DNA of 51,621 bases from an uncultured Lachnospiraceae bacterium (GCA_949948715.1 CATLGW010000016.1:1-51621); one strand, 5' to 3'; shown: positions 24,951 to 33,799, numbered from the stretch's first letter. Notes: generated by a model from the sequence alone, not told the origin. Translations and numbers: made by a program.

Positions 24951-25544
24951 ATGTGGACAAAAGAATTATTGGGCACGGATGTCTATCATCTGGTGGCGGC
25001 CTTTGTGGTCTACAGTATGCTGGGATGGCTGCTGGAGTCCATCTATATGTCCTGGTGCAACAGGAAGCTGACCAACAGAGGATTTGCCAAGGGGCCCTTT
25101 TGCCCGATCTACGGGTTTGGCGCTGTGGCCTGCTATTTGATTCTGGGTCCCCTGAAGGGGCATTACATAATCATTTACCTGGCGGGCGCGGTGCTGGCCA
25201 CGATCTTTGAGTATATTGTGGGCCGCTGCATGATTAAGCTCCTGGGAGAGCTGTGGTGGGATTACCACGAGAAGCCCTTCAATTTCCAGGGGATTATCTG
25301 CCTGGAGAGCACTATCGCATGGGGGTTTTACGCCATCGGCGTGGTGGGCTTCGTTCATGAGGGCATCTATCGGCTGATCGACTGTGTCAGCGTAGACGTT
25401 GGCATCCGCCTGGTGGCAGTGATTTTGTGCCTGGTGGCGGTGGACTATGTGATACAGCTTCTCAAGGTGTTCCACATCGATCTGCGGGAGCAGGGAGGCA
25501 GGATCAAGGACAGGTGTCTTGCATTTATGGCCCGTTGGCAGTAG
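24951..25544 (+). CDS. CmpB-type putative ABC transporter permease (membrane protein)
   Basis: A 197-residue membrane protein with about five TM helices. Family-typical parts are YSMLGWLLESIYMSW, LTNRGFAKGPFCPIYGFGA, FEYIVGRCMIKLLGELWWDY and a C-terminal helix before a basic tail. It matches the ABC_trans_CmpB family, abundant in Clostridia and of unproven function; no ATPase partner is adjacent. The ATG at 24951 has GGGAGAG upstream, preferred to the TTG-initiated frame from 24846 that begins inside the rpsU terminator. Confidence 0.82.
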   Translation: MWTKELLGTDVYHLVAAFVVYSMLGWLLESIYMSWCNRKLTNRGFAKGPFCPIYGFGAVACYLILGPLKGHYIIIYLAGAVLATIFEYIVGRCMIKLLGELWWDYHEKPFNFQGIICLESTIAWGFYAIGVVGFVHEGIYRLIDCVSVDVGIRLVAVILCLVAVDYVIQLLKVFHIDLREQGGRIKDRCLAFMARWQ

Positions 25545-25599
25545 GAGTCGGGAAAAGCTTATTTTGTGTGGCTTCGGGAGGTTTTTGGAGTCATAATCT

Positions 25600-25653
25600 A
25601 TGCCGCGCTCCCATATTCTGTAACAGAGACAGAGTATGGGAGTGTGGCATTTT
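25600..25653 (+). terminator. 22-bp stem-loop before the carboxypeptidase gene
   Basis: The left arm 25600-25621 pairs along its full 22 bases with 25629-25650 (three G-U pairs, no mismatches) around a 7-nt loop, followed by TTTT. It may terminate the CmpB-like gene. The 3' arm also contains GGGAG (25638-25642), the best Shine-Dalgarno candidate for the next gene, and an alternative ATG (25636). Control of the next gene is therefore an equal possibility. Confidence 0.6.
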
Positions 25654-25656
25654 AAT

Positions 25657-26832
25657 ATGAGATGGAAAAGGAAAATAGGGGGGCTTTTGCTGGCTCTGGT
25701 CCTGCTCAGCGTCAATGTGCTGGCGGCGGGGAGCCGGGCCTTGGCGGTGGAGATCGCCGTGACCGCGCCGTCGGTCATTCTGATAGAGGCCTCCACCGGC
25801 CAGGTGATTTATGAGCTCAATGCGGCGGAGAGAAGGAGTCCGGCCAGCATCACGAAGATTATGACCCTTCTTCTCACCTTTGAGAGGCTGGCCCAGGGGA
25901 AGGTAAAGCTGGAGGATTCGGTGACGGTCAGCGCCTACGCCAGCTCCATGGGAGGCTCCCAGGTCTTTTTGGCAGAGGGGGAGACGCAGACCCTGGAGAC
26001 CATGATCAAGTGCATTGTGGTAGCCTCCGGAAACGACGCCAGCGTGGCGGTGGCGGAGCACATTGCGGGCAGCGAGGCGGCTTTCGTGGAGCTGATGAAT
26101 CAAAAGGCCGCGGAGCTGGGGATGACGGACACTCATTTTGAGGACTGCTGCGGTCTCACGGATTCCGACGGACACTATTCCTGCGCCAGGGATGTTGCCA
26201 TTATGTCCAGAGAGCTGACCACAAAATATCCCGCGGTATTCAATTATACCAAGATCTGGATGGAGGACATCACCCACGAGACCAGGCAGGGGACCACGAA
26301 CTTTACCTTGAGCAGCACCAATAAGCTTTTGAAACAGTACCAGTGGACCACAGGATTAAAGACCGGCTCCACCTCCAAGGCAATGTTCTGTTTCTCCGCC
26401 ACGGCCAGCAAGGACGGCATCGACTTGATCGCGGTGGTGATGGGAGCGCCCACGGGAATGGATCGCTTCCGGGACGCCCAGACTCTTTTAAGCTATGGCT
26501 TCAGCGTCAGCAGCCTGTACATAGACGAGGATCCGGAGCCCCTCAGACCGCTGTTGGTGGAGGGCGGCGTGGAAGAGAGAGTGCCCATAGAGTATATGGG
26601 ACAGTTTCGTTATCTGGACACGGCGGGAAATCAGATGGATATGGTGGAAAAGGTGATCGATCTGCCGGAGAGCGTCAAGGCGCCTCTGGAGGAAGGGGCC
26701 GTGGCGGGCTACGCCAGATATCTCTTAAACGGCGCGGAGATAGGCAGCATGCCCATACTCTATACCCAGGATGTGGAGAAGGCCGGATACCGGGATTACC
26801 TGCAGAAGATATGGGGCTATTTCCTTTTGTAG
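25657..26832 (+). CDS. D-alanyl-D-alanine carboxypeptidase (DacF-like PBP)
   Basis: A 391-residue secreted penicillin-binding protein that trims the terminal D-Ala of peptidoglycan stem peptides. A signal peptide of about 30 residues is followed by a peptidase S11 domain with the SxxK motif SITK (in PASITKIMTLLL), the SGN motif in VVASGND and KTG in GLKTGSTSKA. A C-terminal beta domain and a final amphipathic segment (DYLQKIWGYFLL) follow, as in membrane-associated low-molecular-weight PBPs. The start is either 25657 or 25636; the latter lies within a hairpin stem. A second paralogue occurs about 4 kb downstream. Confidence 0.93.
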   Translation: MRWKRKIGGLLLALVLLSVNVLAAGSRALAVEIAVTAPSVILIEASTGQVIYELNAAERRSPASITKIMTLLLTFERLAQGKVKLEDSVTVSAYASSMGGSQVFLAEGETQTLETMIKCIVVASGNDASVAVAEHIAGSEAAFVELMNQKAAELGMTDTHFEDCCGLTDSDGHYSCARDVAIMSRELTTKYPAVFNYTKIWMEDITHETRQGTTNFTLSSTNKLLKQYQWTTGLKTGSTSKAMFCFSATASKDGIDLIAVVMGAPTGMDRFRDAQTLLSYGFSVSSLYIDEDPEPLRPLLVEGGVEERVPIEYMGQFRYLDTAGNQMDMVEKVIDLPESVKAPLEEGAVAGYARYLLNGAEIGSMPILYTQDVEKAGYRDYLQKIWGYFLL

Positions 26833-26896
26833 AAAAGTATGCTACTATATTATGAGACAGAGGGCTTGTGCCGCCTGATGAGGTAAACTTAGAATT

Positions 26897-26925
26897 GCAG
26901 CCCGGGGTGAGCTGCCCCGGGCTGC
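26897..26925 (+). other. Perfect 11-bp GC-rich hairpin
   Basis: GCAGCCCGGGG (26897-26907) and CCCCGGGCTGC (26915-26925) with a 7-nt loop, 17 bp before the metallophosphoesterase start. There is no immediate T-run; a short TTTT occurs about 12 bases later. It is either a weak terminator of the carboxypeptidase gene or a leader element. Confidence 0.5.
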
Positions 26926-26942
26926 GGGAAAGGCGTGGTTTT

Positions 26943-27800
26943 ATGGTGAATATACTGTTTACCGCCGTAGGCGTGGCCCTGGTGGCGCTTTTGTGGATCA
27001 CGCTGTACGACGGCAACCGTTTTACCGTGACCGGGCGGCGGATTACGGATCCCCGCATCAAAAAGCCCTGCCGGGGCGTTGTGCTGGCGGATTTACACAA
27101 TAAATGCTACGGCAGAAAGAACGAGAGACTTCTCCGGGCCGTCAGGGAATGCAGACCGGACTTTGTGCTGGTGGCCGGGGATATGCTCACCGCAAAGCCG
27201 GGGAGGAAGCCGGACGTCGCCCTTCATCTGATGGGGGAGCTGGCCCGGGACTTTCCCGTCTATTACGGAAACGGCAACCATGAGCACAGGCTGAAGCTCT
27301 ACCGCGAAAAGTACGGCGACCTGGCAGAGCGGTACGAGGAGGGGCTTGGGCGGCTGGGCATCCGGCGGCTGGTGAACAGCCATATATCGCTGGGGGAGTT
27401 CGGGATTTGTGTGTACGGTTCCGAGATCGACCGTTTTTATTACAAGCGTTTTAAGGTGCAGCACATGGAACCCGGATATTTGGAGGGGATTTTGGGTGCC
27501 CCGGATGAGAACAGTTATACGGTATTGATCGCTCACAACCCGGATTATTTCCCTCAGTATGCCGCATGGGGGGCGGATCTGGTGCTGGCGGGCCATGTGC
27601 ACGGCGGGATGGTGCGCCTTCCCCTCCTGGGGAAGGGCGTGGTGTCGCCAAATGTGAGGTTGTTTCCGAAGTATGACAGCGGAGTCTTTAAAGAGGGCAA
27701 AACGACCATGTTTCTCAGCAGGGGATTGGGGATGCATACCATACCTGTCCGTGTTTTTAACCCCGGAGAGCTGACGGTGATTGACTTTGAAGGGGAGTAG
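26943..27800 (+). CDS. Membrane-anchored metallophosphoesterase
   Basis: A 285-residue calcineurin-like phosphoesterase. One N-terminal TM helix (about 3-21) is followed by the catalytic domain with metal-binding motifs in order: ADLHN (49-53), VLVAGDML, GNGNHEH, LIAHNPD and AGHVHGGMVRLP. It resembles the YkuE/YaeI-like family, including enzymes acting on UDP-diacylglucosamine or other envelope phosphoesters; the substrate here is unknown. The ATG at 26943 has only a weak ribosome binding site (AAAGGCG). Confidence 0.88.
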   Translation: MVNILFTAVGVALVALLWITLYDGNRFTVTGRRITDPRIKKPCRGVVLADLHNKCYGRKNERLLRAVRECRPDFVLVAGDMLTAKPGRKPDVALHLMGELARDFPVYYGNGNHEHRLKLYREKYGDLAERYEEGLGRLGIRRLVNSHISLGEFGICVYGSEIDRFYYKRFKVQHMEPGYLEGILGAPDENSYTVLIAHNPDYFPQYAAWGADLVLAGHVHGGMVRLPLLGKGVVSPNVRLFPKYDSGVFKEGKTTMFLSRGLGMHTIPVRVFNPGELTVIDFEGE

Positions 27801-27831
27801 CTGATATAATGGTAACGAAAGAGGTAAGACA

Positions 27832-28578
27832 ATGGCGATTCCCGTAAAGCTGGAGGTGTTTGAGGGACCCCTGGATCTCCTGCTCCATCTCATAGAGAAA
27901 AACAAAATAGATATATACGACATTCCCATTGTAGAGATCACCGCCCAGTATCTGGATTATATCAGACAGATGCAGGAGCGCGATATGAACATCGTGAGCG
28001 AGTTCCTGGTCATGGCGGCCACTTTGGTGGATATCAAATGCCGGATGCTTTTGCCGAAGGAGGTCAACGAGGAGGGGGAGGAGGAAGACCCCAGGGCCGA
28101 ACTGGTGCAGAAGCTTTTGGAGTACAAGATGTATCGTTTTATGTCCTTTGAGCTCAGAGACAGGCAGATGGACGCCTTGAGGAGTCTATACCGCGAGCAG
28201 AACCTGCCCCGGGAGGTGGAGGCATACCGGCCGCCCATCGACTATGAGGAGCTGATCGGCGATATGAGCCTCAGCAGGCTCCAGGAGATCTTCAAGTCTA
28301 TTGTCAGAAGACAGGAGGACAAGATCGACCCCATCAGAAGCCAGTACGGCAATATCGAGAAGGATGAGGTGGATATGGACGTGAAAACGCTCTATGTGGA
28401 GGCCTATGCCAGAGAACACAGAAGCTTCAGCTTCCGGGGACTTTTGGAGAAGCAGACAAGCCGTATGGAGATCATTGTCACCTTCCTGATTATTCTGGAG
28501 CTGATGAAGACGGGCAAAATTACCATAAGCCAGGAGCATATATTTGACGATATAATGATTACCTCGAATGTGGCATGA
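27832..28578 (+). CDS. scpA: Segregation and condensation protein A
   Basis: The kleisin subunit of the SMC-ScpA-ScpB condensin that compacts and separates chromosomes. The 248-residue length is normal. The N-terminal VFEGPLDLLLHLIEKNKIDI and IPIVEITAQYLDYI, the middle acidic linker and the C-terminal winged helix (VTFLIILELMKTGKITISQE) are typical. AAAGAGG lies upstream of the ATG. scpB follows after 61 bp, the usual pair. Confidence 0.97.
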   Translation: MAIPVKLEVFEGPLDLLLHLIEKNKIDIYDIPIVEITAQYLDYIRQMQERDMNIVSEFLVMAATLVDIKCRMLLPKEVNEEGEEEDPRAELVQKLLEYKMYRFMSFELRDRQMDALRSLYREQNLPREVEAYRPPIDYEELIGDMSLSRLQEIFKSIVRRQEDKIDPIRSQYGNIEKDEVDMDVKTLYVEAYAREHRSFSFRGLLEKQTSRMEIIVTFLIILELMKTGKITISQEHIFDDIMITSNVA

Positions 28579-28639
28579 CAGCTAACGGGTCAGAGCCAAT
28601 CGGCAAGGACCGGGCTGGGGCGGGGAAAAGAGAGGGATT

Positions 28640-29209
28640 ATGGACAGAAGCAAGGCGGAGGCCGTCTTGGAGGCGGTGCTCTTTACCATGGGAGATTCCG
28701 TGGAGATCGGAAAGCTGGCCGATGTGATCGAGGAGGACGTGAAGACTACCAGAGAGATTCTCCAGGATATGGCCCGGCGTTATGAAGAAGAGGACAGGGG
28801 AATTTCCCTGACACAGTTTGACAATGCCGTTCAGCTCTGCACCAAGGCGGAAATGTACGAATACCTGATTAAGGTGGCGAAGACACCCCGGAAGATGGTG
28901 TTAACTGACACCGTTTTGGAGACGCTGGCCATTGTGGCGTACAAGCAGCCGGTGACCAGGATTGAGATTGAGAGGGTGCGTGGGGTTAGCTGTGATCATG
29001 CCATCAACAAGCTTTTGGAGTACGATCTGATCACGGAGCTGGGCAGGCTGGACGCGCCGGGGCGGCCCTTACTGTTTGGAACCACGGAGCAGTTTCTTCG
29101 ATGCTTTGGGGTTAAGAGCCTGGAGGACTTGCCGGAATTAAACCCTGTGCAGATGGAAGAATTCAAAAAGCAGGCGGAGGAGGAAGTGCAGCAGCAATTG
29201 GGCGTGTAG
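28640..29209 (+). CDS. scpB: Segregation and condensation protein B
   Basis: A 189-residue dimeric winged-helix partner of ScpA in the SMC complex. Diagnostic segments are LEAVLFTMGDSVEIGKLADV, VLETLAIVAYKQPVTRIEIE and RVRGVSCDHAINKLLEYDLI, ending with LLFGTTEQFLRCFG. The start has GAGAGGGATT upstream. It is in the standard scpA-scpB operon. Confidence 0.97.
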   Translation: MDRSKAEAVLEAVLFTMGDSVEIGKLADVIEEDVKTTREILQDMARRYEEEDRGISLTQFDNAVQLCTKAEMYEYLIKVAKTPRKMVLTDTVLETLAIVAYKQPVTRIEIERVRGVSCDHAINKLLEYDLITELGRLDAPGRPLLFGTTEQFLRCFGVKSLEDLPELNPVQMEEFKKQAEEEVQQQLGV

Positions 29210-29252
29210 GGCGGTTGGCCGAGATGTCCGCGGACTGCATGGAAAGGACGAT

Positions 29253-29912
29253 ATGTTACTTGAAGATTTACAGGAAAGCGATGAGATAGCCCTGGAGATC
29301 AACTGGGGAAACAACAGGTTCAAGGTGCCCACCAAGGTGGTGGTGGTGCTGAAGGAAGCCATATTGGTAAAGCCCTTTGTGAGCCAGGGGACGGTGCTTG
29401 ATCTGGATTCGGATAAATTCCGTGATATGTACTACAATCTGATCTCCCAGGACAAAAAGGACGGCCATGTCATCACCTGGAAAAACGTCCTCATCCACAA
29501 GACGAAGTACAAAAATATAACCCTGTACCAGATTGAATCTCCCAAGTACGCCAAGCAGGCGCAGCACAATGAGCGGCGCAGCAACAGCCGCACGGTGGTG
29601 GACAAGGTGGGCTCGGTGGCCATGGGGGACAGGAGCGTAAAGCATAAGGCTGTGATTCACGATATCAGCTCAAACGGCATTTCCTTCTATGTGTCGGGCG
29701 GGTTTGAGTCCGACGGAAGAAGCATACTGGTGGAATTTGAAGACAAGATAAACGAGCATGTTTTTCATTTGAGGATGGAGTGCAGCTTTGTCAGAGAGGT
29801 AAAGCAGAACGATGTTTATCTGATCGGCTGTTCTGTCAAAAAGGTGGAGCGAAATGTTCTGGAGTATGTGTGTCTGAAGCGGATGGAGGAGACCAGGAAG
29901 GAGGAGACGTAG
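29253..29912 (+). CDS. PilZ domain c-di-GMP binding protein
   Basis: A 219-residue cytosolic protein. The N-terminal about 95 residues resemble the YcgR-N-like domain. The C-terminal PilZ domain has the c-di-GMP motifs RRSNSR (108-113) and DISSNG (137-142). It is a likely YcgR/DgrA-type effector that slows flagella or affects envelope functions when c-di-GMP is high. It sits behind scpAB, with no motility genes around it. The start follows GGAAAGGACGAT. The output is inference; the motifs are clear. Confidence 0.85.
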   Translation: MLLEDLQESDEIALEINWGNNRFKVPTKVVVVLKEAILVKPFVSQGTVLDLDSDKFRDMYYNLISQDKKDGHVITWKNVLIHKTKYKNITLYQIESPKYAKQAQHNERRSNSRTVVDKVGSVAMGDRSVKHKAVIHDISSNGISFYVSGGFESDGRSILVEFEDKINEHVFHLRMECSFVREVKQNDVYLIGCSVKKVERNVLEYVCLKRMEETRKEET

Positions 29913-29983
29913 TTTTTTCGTGCCGGCAGGAGAATGGAATAGAGCGCAAAAAAGCCTCATATGATTATAAAAAACCGGAAGTA

Positions 29984-31411
29984 ATGTCTATGCGGTATCA
30001 GAAAATCATAGGGGGCTTTCTTTGTGCCCTTTTGTTGTTTTTACAGTTGATGGGAAGGGCGGACGCCCAGGAGGAAGGGGGCTATCCCGGCGGAGAGAAC
30101 CTTTCCCTGTATGCCACGGCTGCGGTTCTTTTGGATGCGGAATCCGGCAGAGTGCTCTACGGAAAGAATCAGGATACCCCCATGGCCATGGCCAGCACTA
30201 CCAAGATTATGACCTGCATCACTATCCTGGAAAACTGTGATCCGGAGGAGGTGCTGACCGTGTCCGCCTATGCCGCCAGCATGCCGAAGGTGAAGCTCTA
30301 TCTGCAGAAGGGGGAGCAGTACCGGGTGCGGGATCTTTTGTTCTCCTTGATGTTGGAGTCCCACAACGATTCCGCCGTGGCTCTGGCAGAGCACATAGGA
30401 AAGAGTTTCCTTCCCCAGGAGCTTCGGGATAAGAACACGGCGGAGTTTTCCGTGGAGGAGAGCAGGCAGGCGGTGGCGGCTTTCGCGGCCTTGATGAATG
30501 AGAAAGCGGCGAAACTTGGGTGCAGTCAGACTCACTTTATCACGCCCAACGGCCTGGACGCCACGGAGACGGTGACTTTGGAAAGCGGTGAGACCTTAAA
30601 CCTGGAACACTGCACCACAGCCAGGGAGCTGGCTCTTATCATGTCCTACTGCATTCTGAGATCGCCCCAGAAGGAAGCCTTCCTGGAGATTACCAGAGCG
30701 GAAAATTACAGCTTTGGGGCCAACGGCAGAAGCTTTTCCTGTGTGAACCACAACGCCTTTCTGAACATGATGGACGGAGCCCTAAGCGGCAAGACGGGTT
30801 TTACCAACAAGGCGGGGTACTGCTATGTGGGTTCCCTGGAGCGGGACGGCAGGACCTTTGTGGTGGCGCTTTTAGCCTGCGGCTGGCCCAACAACAAAAA
30901 TTACAAGTGGAGCGACACCAGGGAGCTTATGCAGTATGGCATCGAGAACTATTTTTACAGAGGCTTTCTGGAGGAGGGCGTGGCCTTCGACGAGAGTGTA
31001 CTGCAGCCCATCCCCGTCCTGGGCGGCCGGACTGATATTCTGGGAGATACGGCCTACATAGATGTGGAGGTACAGGGGAGAGAGCCGGAGGGCGCCGGGG
31101 GCGGAGACGGCGTTGGGGCAGGCGGTGAGGCCGGGGAGGAAACCTATGCCGGGACGGGAGCCGGCGGACCTTCTGCGGGCGGCGGAATTCCCGGGACGCT
31201 TCTGCGACAGGATGAACAGGTGCAGGTAATCTACCATGTGAAGGAGCAGTTGGAGGCCCCGGTGCGGCAGGGCACGGTGGTGGGCGACGTGAATTATCTG
31301 GTGGACGATCAGGTGTACTATACGGAGGAGATCGTGGCGGCGGGGACCGTGGAAAAGATCAGTCTGCCCTGGTGCGTGGAGCAGGTGAAAAGACGTTTTT
31401 GTCTGCCGTAG
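29984..31411 (+). CDS. D-alanyl-D-alanine carboxypeptidase (second DacF-like PBP)
   Basis: A 475-residue S11 peptidase. A signal peptide of about 25 residues ends at RADA-Q. Motifs are STTK (MASTTKIMTC), SHN (LESHNDSAVAL) and KTG (SGKTGFTNKAGYC). The protein is longer than its paralogue at 25657-26832 because of an acidic insertion after the first third and a Gly/Ala/Glu-rich segment around residues 365-400 in the C-terminal domain. The long in-frame extension upstream (from 29780) overlaps the PilZ gene and lacks a signal peptide, so ATG 29984 is used. The ribosome binding site is weak (GGAAG). Confidence 0.92.
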   Translation: MSMRYQKIIGGFLCALLLFLQLMGRADAQEEGGYPGGENLSLYATAAVLLDAESGRVLYGKNQDTPMAMASTTKIMTCITILENCDPEEVLTVSAYAASMPKVKLYLQKGEQYRVRDLLFSLMLESHNDSAVALAEHIGKSFLPQELRDKNTAEFSVEESRQAVAAFAALMNEKAAKLGCSQTHFITPNGLDATETVTLESGETLNLEHCTTARELALIMSYCILRSPQKEAFLEITRAENYSFGANGRSFSCVNHNAFLNMMDGALSGKTGFTNKAGYCYVGSLERDGRTFVVALLACGWPNNKNYKWSDTRELMQYGIENYFYRGFLEEGVAFDESVLQPIPVLGGRTDILGDTAYIDVEVQGREPEGAGGGDGVGAGGEAGEETYAGTGAGGPSAGGGIPGTLLRQDEQVQVIYHVKEQLEAPVRQGTVVGDVNYLVDDQVYYTEEIVAAGTVEKISLPWCVEQVKRRFCLP

Positions 31412-31446
31412 AAAACGGATTGTACCGTTTTAGATAAAATTTTTTC
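31412..31446 (+). terminator. Possible terminator after the second carboxypeptidase
   Basis: AAAACGG/CCGTTTT (31412-31418, 31425-31431), a 7-bp stem followed after 8 bases by TTTTTT. The displaced U-tract makes it a weak candidate. Confidence 0.4.
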
Positions 31447-31456
31447 AATTCGTTCT

Positions 31457-31484
31457 TTGCTATCAGCCCATTTTATGGTATACT
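31457..31484 (+). promoter_or_regulatory. Promoter of the decarboxylase operon
   Basis: TTGCTA (31457-31462) and TATACT (31479-31484) with 16-bp spacing, 55 bp before the first gene. Confidence 0.7.
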
Positions 31485-31538
31485 GCTATAAGCATTATTA
31501 TGTTTTTCTTTATTTATTATAAATGGAGGGCTGAAAGC

Positions 31539-32972
31539 ATGAGTAGTACTTCAAAAGCGAGTCAAAGAATAGCAGCTTTACTCGATGACAACAGTTTCGT
31601 TGAAATCGGCGGACTTGTCACGGCGAGAGCCACTGATTTCAATCTGAAACCAACGGAGGCTCCATCGGATGGCGTTGTCACCGGATACGGAGTGATCGAC
31701 GGGAACCTTGTGTATGTGTACAGCCAGGATGCGTCCGTTTTGAACGGTACCATCGGCGAGATGCATGCCAAGAAGATTGTGAACCTCTATGACCTGGCCT
31801 TGAAGACAGGGGCGCCTGTCATCGGTCTGGTGGACTGTGCGGGGCTCAGGCTCCAGGAGGCCACGGATGCCCTGGCGGCATTTGGCGAGATTTATAAGAA
31901 GCAGACCCTTGCTTCCGGCGTGATCCCTCAGATCACGGCAATTTTCGGGACCTGCGGCGGCGGGCTTGCGCTGTTCCCCACCCTGACGGATTTTACCTTT
32001 ATGGAGGAGAAAAGCGCAAAGCTGTTCGTCAATGCGCCTAACGCGCTGGACGGCAATGTGATCACGAAGAACGACACGTCTTCCGCAGGATTCCAGTCCC
32101 AGGAGAGCGGCATTGTGGATGTGGTGGGAGACGAGGCGACGATTTATGCCAAAATCAGGGAGCTGATCGGTTTCCTGCCCGCCAACAATGGGGAGGAGGC
32201 CGTATACGGGTTTGACTGCGCCGACGATTTGAACCGGGCAAACCCGGAGATTGCCAACTGTGCGTCAGACACCTCCATCGCGCTGTCCATTCTGGCGGAC
32301 GACAACAATTTCTTTGAGGTGAAGGCAGACTACGCAAAGGAGATGGTGACCGGCTTCCTGCGCTTAAACGGCGCTACGGTGGGCGCGGTTGCGAACCGCT
32401 CCGTAGTCTGTGACGAGACGGGCAAGACTGTGGAGAAGTTCGACGCCGTACTTACCGCCAAGGGCAGCGAGAAGGCGGCAGATTTTGTGAATTTCTGCGA
32501 TGCTTTCGGCATTCCCGTGCTGTCTCTGACCAATGTGAAGGGCTATGAGGCCACCGTGAGCTCCGAGAAGTGGATTGCAAAGGCTGTGGCCAGACTTACC
32601 TACGCTTTTGCAAACGCTACCGTTCCCAAGGTGAATCTGGTGGTGGGACAGGCTTTCGGCACCGCCTATGTGGCGATGAACTCCAAGGCGGTGGGAGCCG
32701 ACATGACCCTGGCCTGGCCGGACGCTCAGATCGGCGCCATGGACGGAAAGCTGGCGGCAAAGATCATGTATGACGGCCAGGGGGCGGATGTGATCAGCGA
32801 GAAGGCGGCGGAGTATGAGGCGCTTGCTTTGAATGTGAACAGCGCCGCCAGGAGAGGATATGTGGATCAGATCATCGATCCCGCCGATACCAGAAAGTAT
32901 GTGATCGGCGCCTTTGAGATGCTGTATACAAAGAGCGAGGGCCGTCCGGACAAAAAACACGGAACAGTCTAG
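31539..32972 (+). CDS. Acyl-CoA carboxyltransferase, MmdA/PccB-like
   Basis: A 477-residue carboxyltransferase of the biotin-dependent crotonase-fold family. The N-half has GLVDCAGLRLQEA and IFGTCGGGLALFP (oxyanion-hole glycines); the C-half has VNLVVGQAFGTAYVAMNSKA, TLAWPDAQIGAM and RRGYVDQIIDP. It is a candidate for the methylmalonyl-CoA (or malonyl/glutaconyl-CoA) side reaction. The start ATG 31539 follows GGAGGG. It opens an operon with an OadG-like lipoprotein, a biotin carrier, OadB and an OadA-like carboxyltransferase. The acyl-CoA cannot be fixed from the sequence; methylmalonyl-CoA is the best guess. Confidence 0.85.
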   Translation: MSSTSKASQRIAALLDDNSFVEIGGLVTARATDFNLKPTEAPSDGVVTGYGVIDGNLVYVYSQDASVLNGTIGEMHAKKIVNLYDLALKTGAPVIGLVDCAGLRLQEATDALAAFGEIYKKQTLASGVIPQITAIFGTCGGGLALFPTLTDFTFMEEKSAKLFVNAPNALDGNVITKNDTSSAGFQSQESGIVDVVGDEATIYAKIRELIGFLPANNGEEAVYGFDCADDLNRANPEIANCASDTSIALSILADDNNFFEVKADYAKEMVTGFLRLNGATVGAVANRSVVCDETGKTVEKFDAVLTAKGSEKAADFVNFCDAFGIPVLSLTNVKGYEATVSSEKWIAKAVARLTYAFANATVPKVNLVVGQAFGTAYVAMNSKAVGADMTLAWPDAQIGAMDGKLAAKIMYDGQGADVISEKAAEYEALALNVNSAARRGYVDQIIDPADTRKYVIGAFEMLYTKSEGRPDKKHGTV

Positions 32973-32989
32973 AAAGGGTGATTGTAAAG

Positions 32990-33775
32990 ATGAAGAAATT
33001 TTTTGCTTTAGTATGTATGATTACCTGCATCTTCGGATTGACTGCTTGTGGGGATGAGACCGCTCTGACCGAGTATGAGGCCGTCAAGGTCGCCGGGGCG
33101 GAGAAGAAGGCGGCGGATGTGATTGTTCCCCTGTTCGAGATGTACGCCGAGAACGACACCACGCCTCTGGAGGAGTACACCCCCGAGGAAATAGCCCATC
33201 TGATATCGGAAAAGTACGATGTCGAGGTGGACGGTAATGTGTTCCGGTCGGGCCTGGAATCCTACAGCTCCGCTCTGGAAAGTATGGGAGAGTTTGTGGA
33301 TATCGGGCAGGCGGAGGCGGCCATTCATGACAAGCAGATTGTGGTCACCGTACAGGTGCAGGGCAGGGACAAGAACGCGGAGGCGGAGGTGATCTTCTCC
33401 AACGATGTCTTCTTAAATCTGGAGTCTGCAGCCATGAACCCTGTTTCTTCCATGGGAGAGCTGATGGGGAAGGCGGCGCTGAATACTGTGATCGGTATGG
33501 GAACGGTATTTGTGGTGCTCATTCTGATCAGTTGGATTATCGCCTGCTTCGGCTTTATCCCCAATATTCAGGCGAAATTTTCCAAGAAGAAAGAGGCAAA
33601 GCCCTCCCTTCCCGCTCCGGCGGCAGTACCTGCCGTACAGGCACAGGAGGATGAGTCCGACGATCAGGAGCTTATCGCAGTCATCGCGGCGGCTATCGCG
33701 GCCAGCGAGGGCGCGGCATCCACGGACGGATTTGTGGTCCGTTCTATTCGCAAAGTGAATCGCGCAAGGCGCTAA
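32990..33775 (+). CDS. Lipoprotein-type OadG: decarboxylase gamma subunit with extracytoplasmic domain
   Basis: A 261-residue protein combining two parts. Residues 1-19 are a lipoprotein signal with lipobox LTAC (Cys20), followed by an acidic extracytoplasmic domain of about 140 residues. Residues about 164-188 are one TM helix (VIGMGTVFVVLILISWIIAC). The Pro/Ala linker and the ELIAVIAAAIAA...GFVVRSIRKV end are typical of OadG, the small subunit that assembles Na+-pump decarboxylases. Ordinary OadG is about 80-120 residues without a lipoprotein part. Position between the MmdA-like and biotin-carrier genes supports the role. Confidence 0.85.
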   Translation: MKKFFALVCMITCIFGLTACGDETALTEYEAVKVAGAEKKAADVIVPLFEMYAENDTTPLEEYTPEEIAHLISEKYDVEVDGNVFRSGLESYSSALESMGEFVDIGQAEAAIHDKQIVVTVQVQGRDKNAEAEVIFSNDVFLNLESAAMNPVSSMGELMGKAALNTVIGMGTVFVVLILISWIIACFGFIPNIQAKFSKKKEAKPSLPAPAAVPAVQAQEDESDDQELIAVIAAAIAASEGAASTDGFVVRSIRKVNRARR

Positions 33776-33799
33776 TATTATATTCTGGAGGAATGAAAA

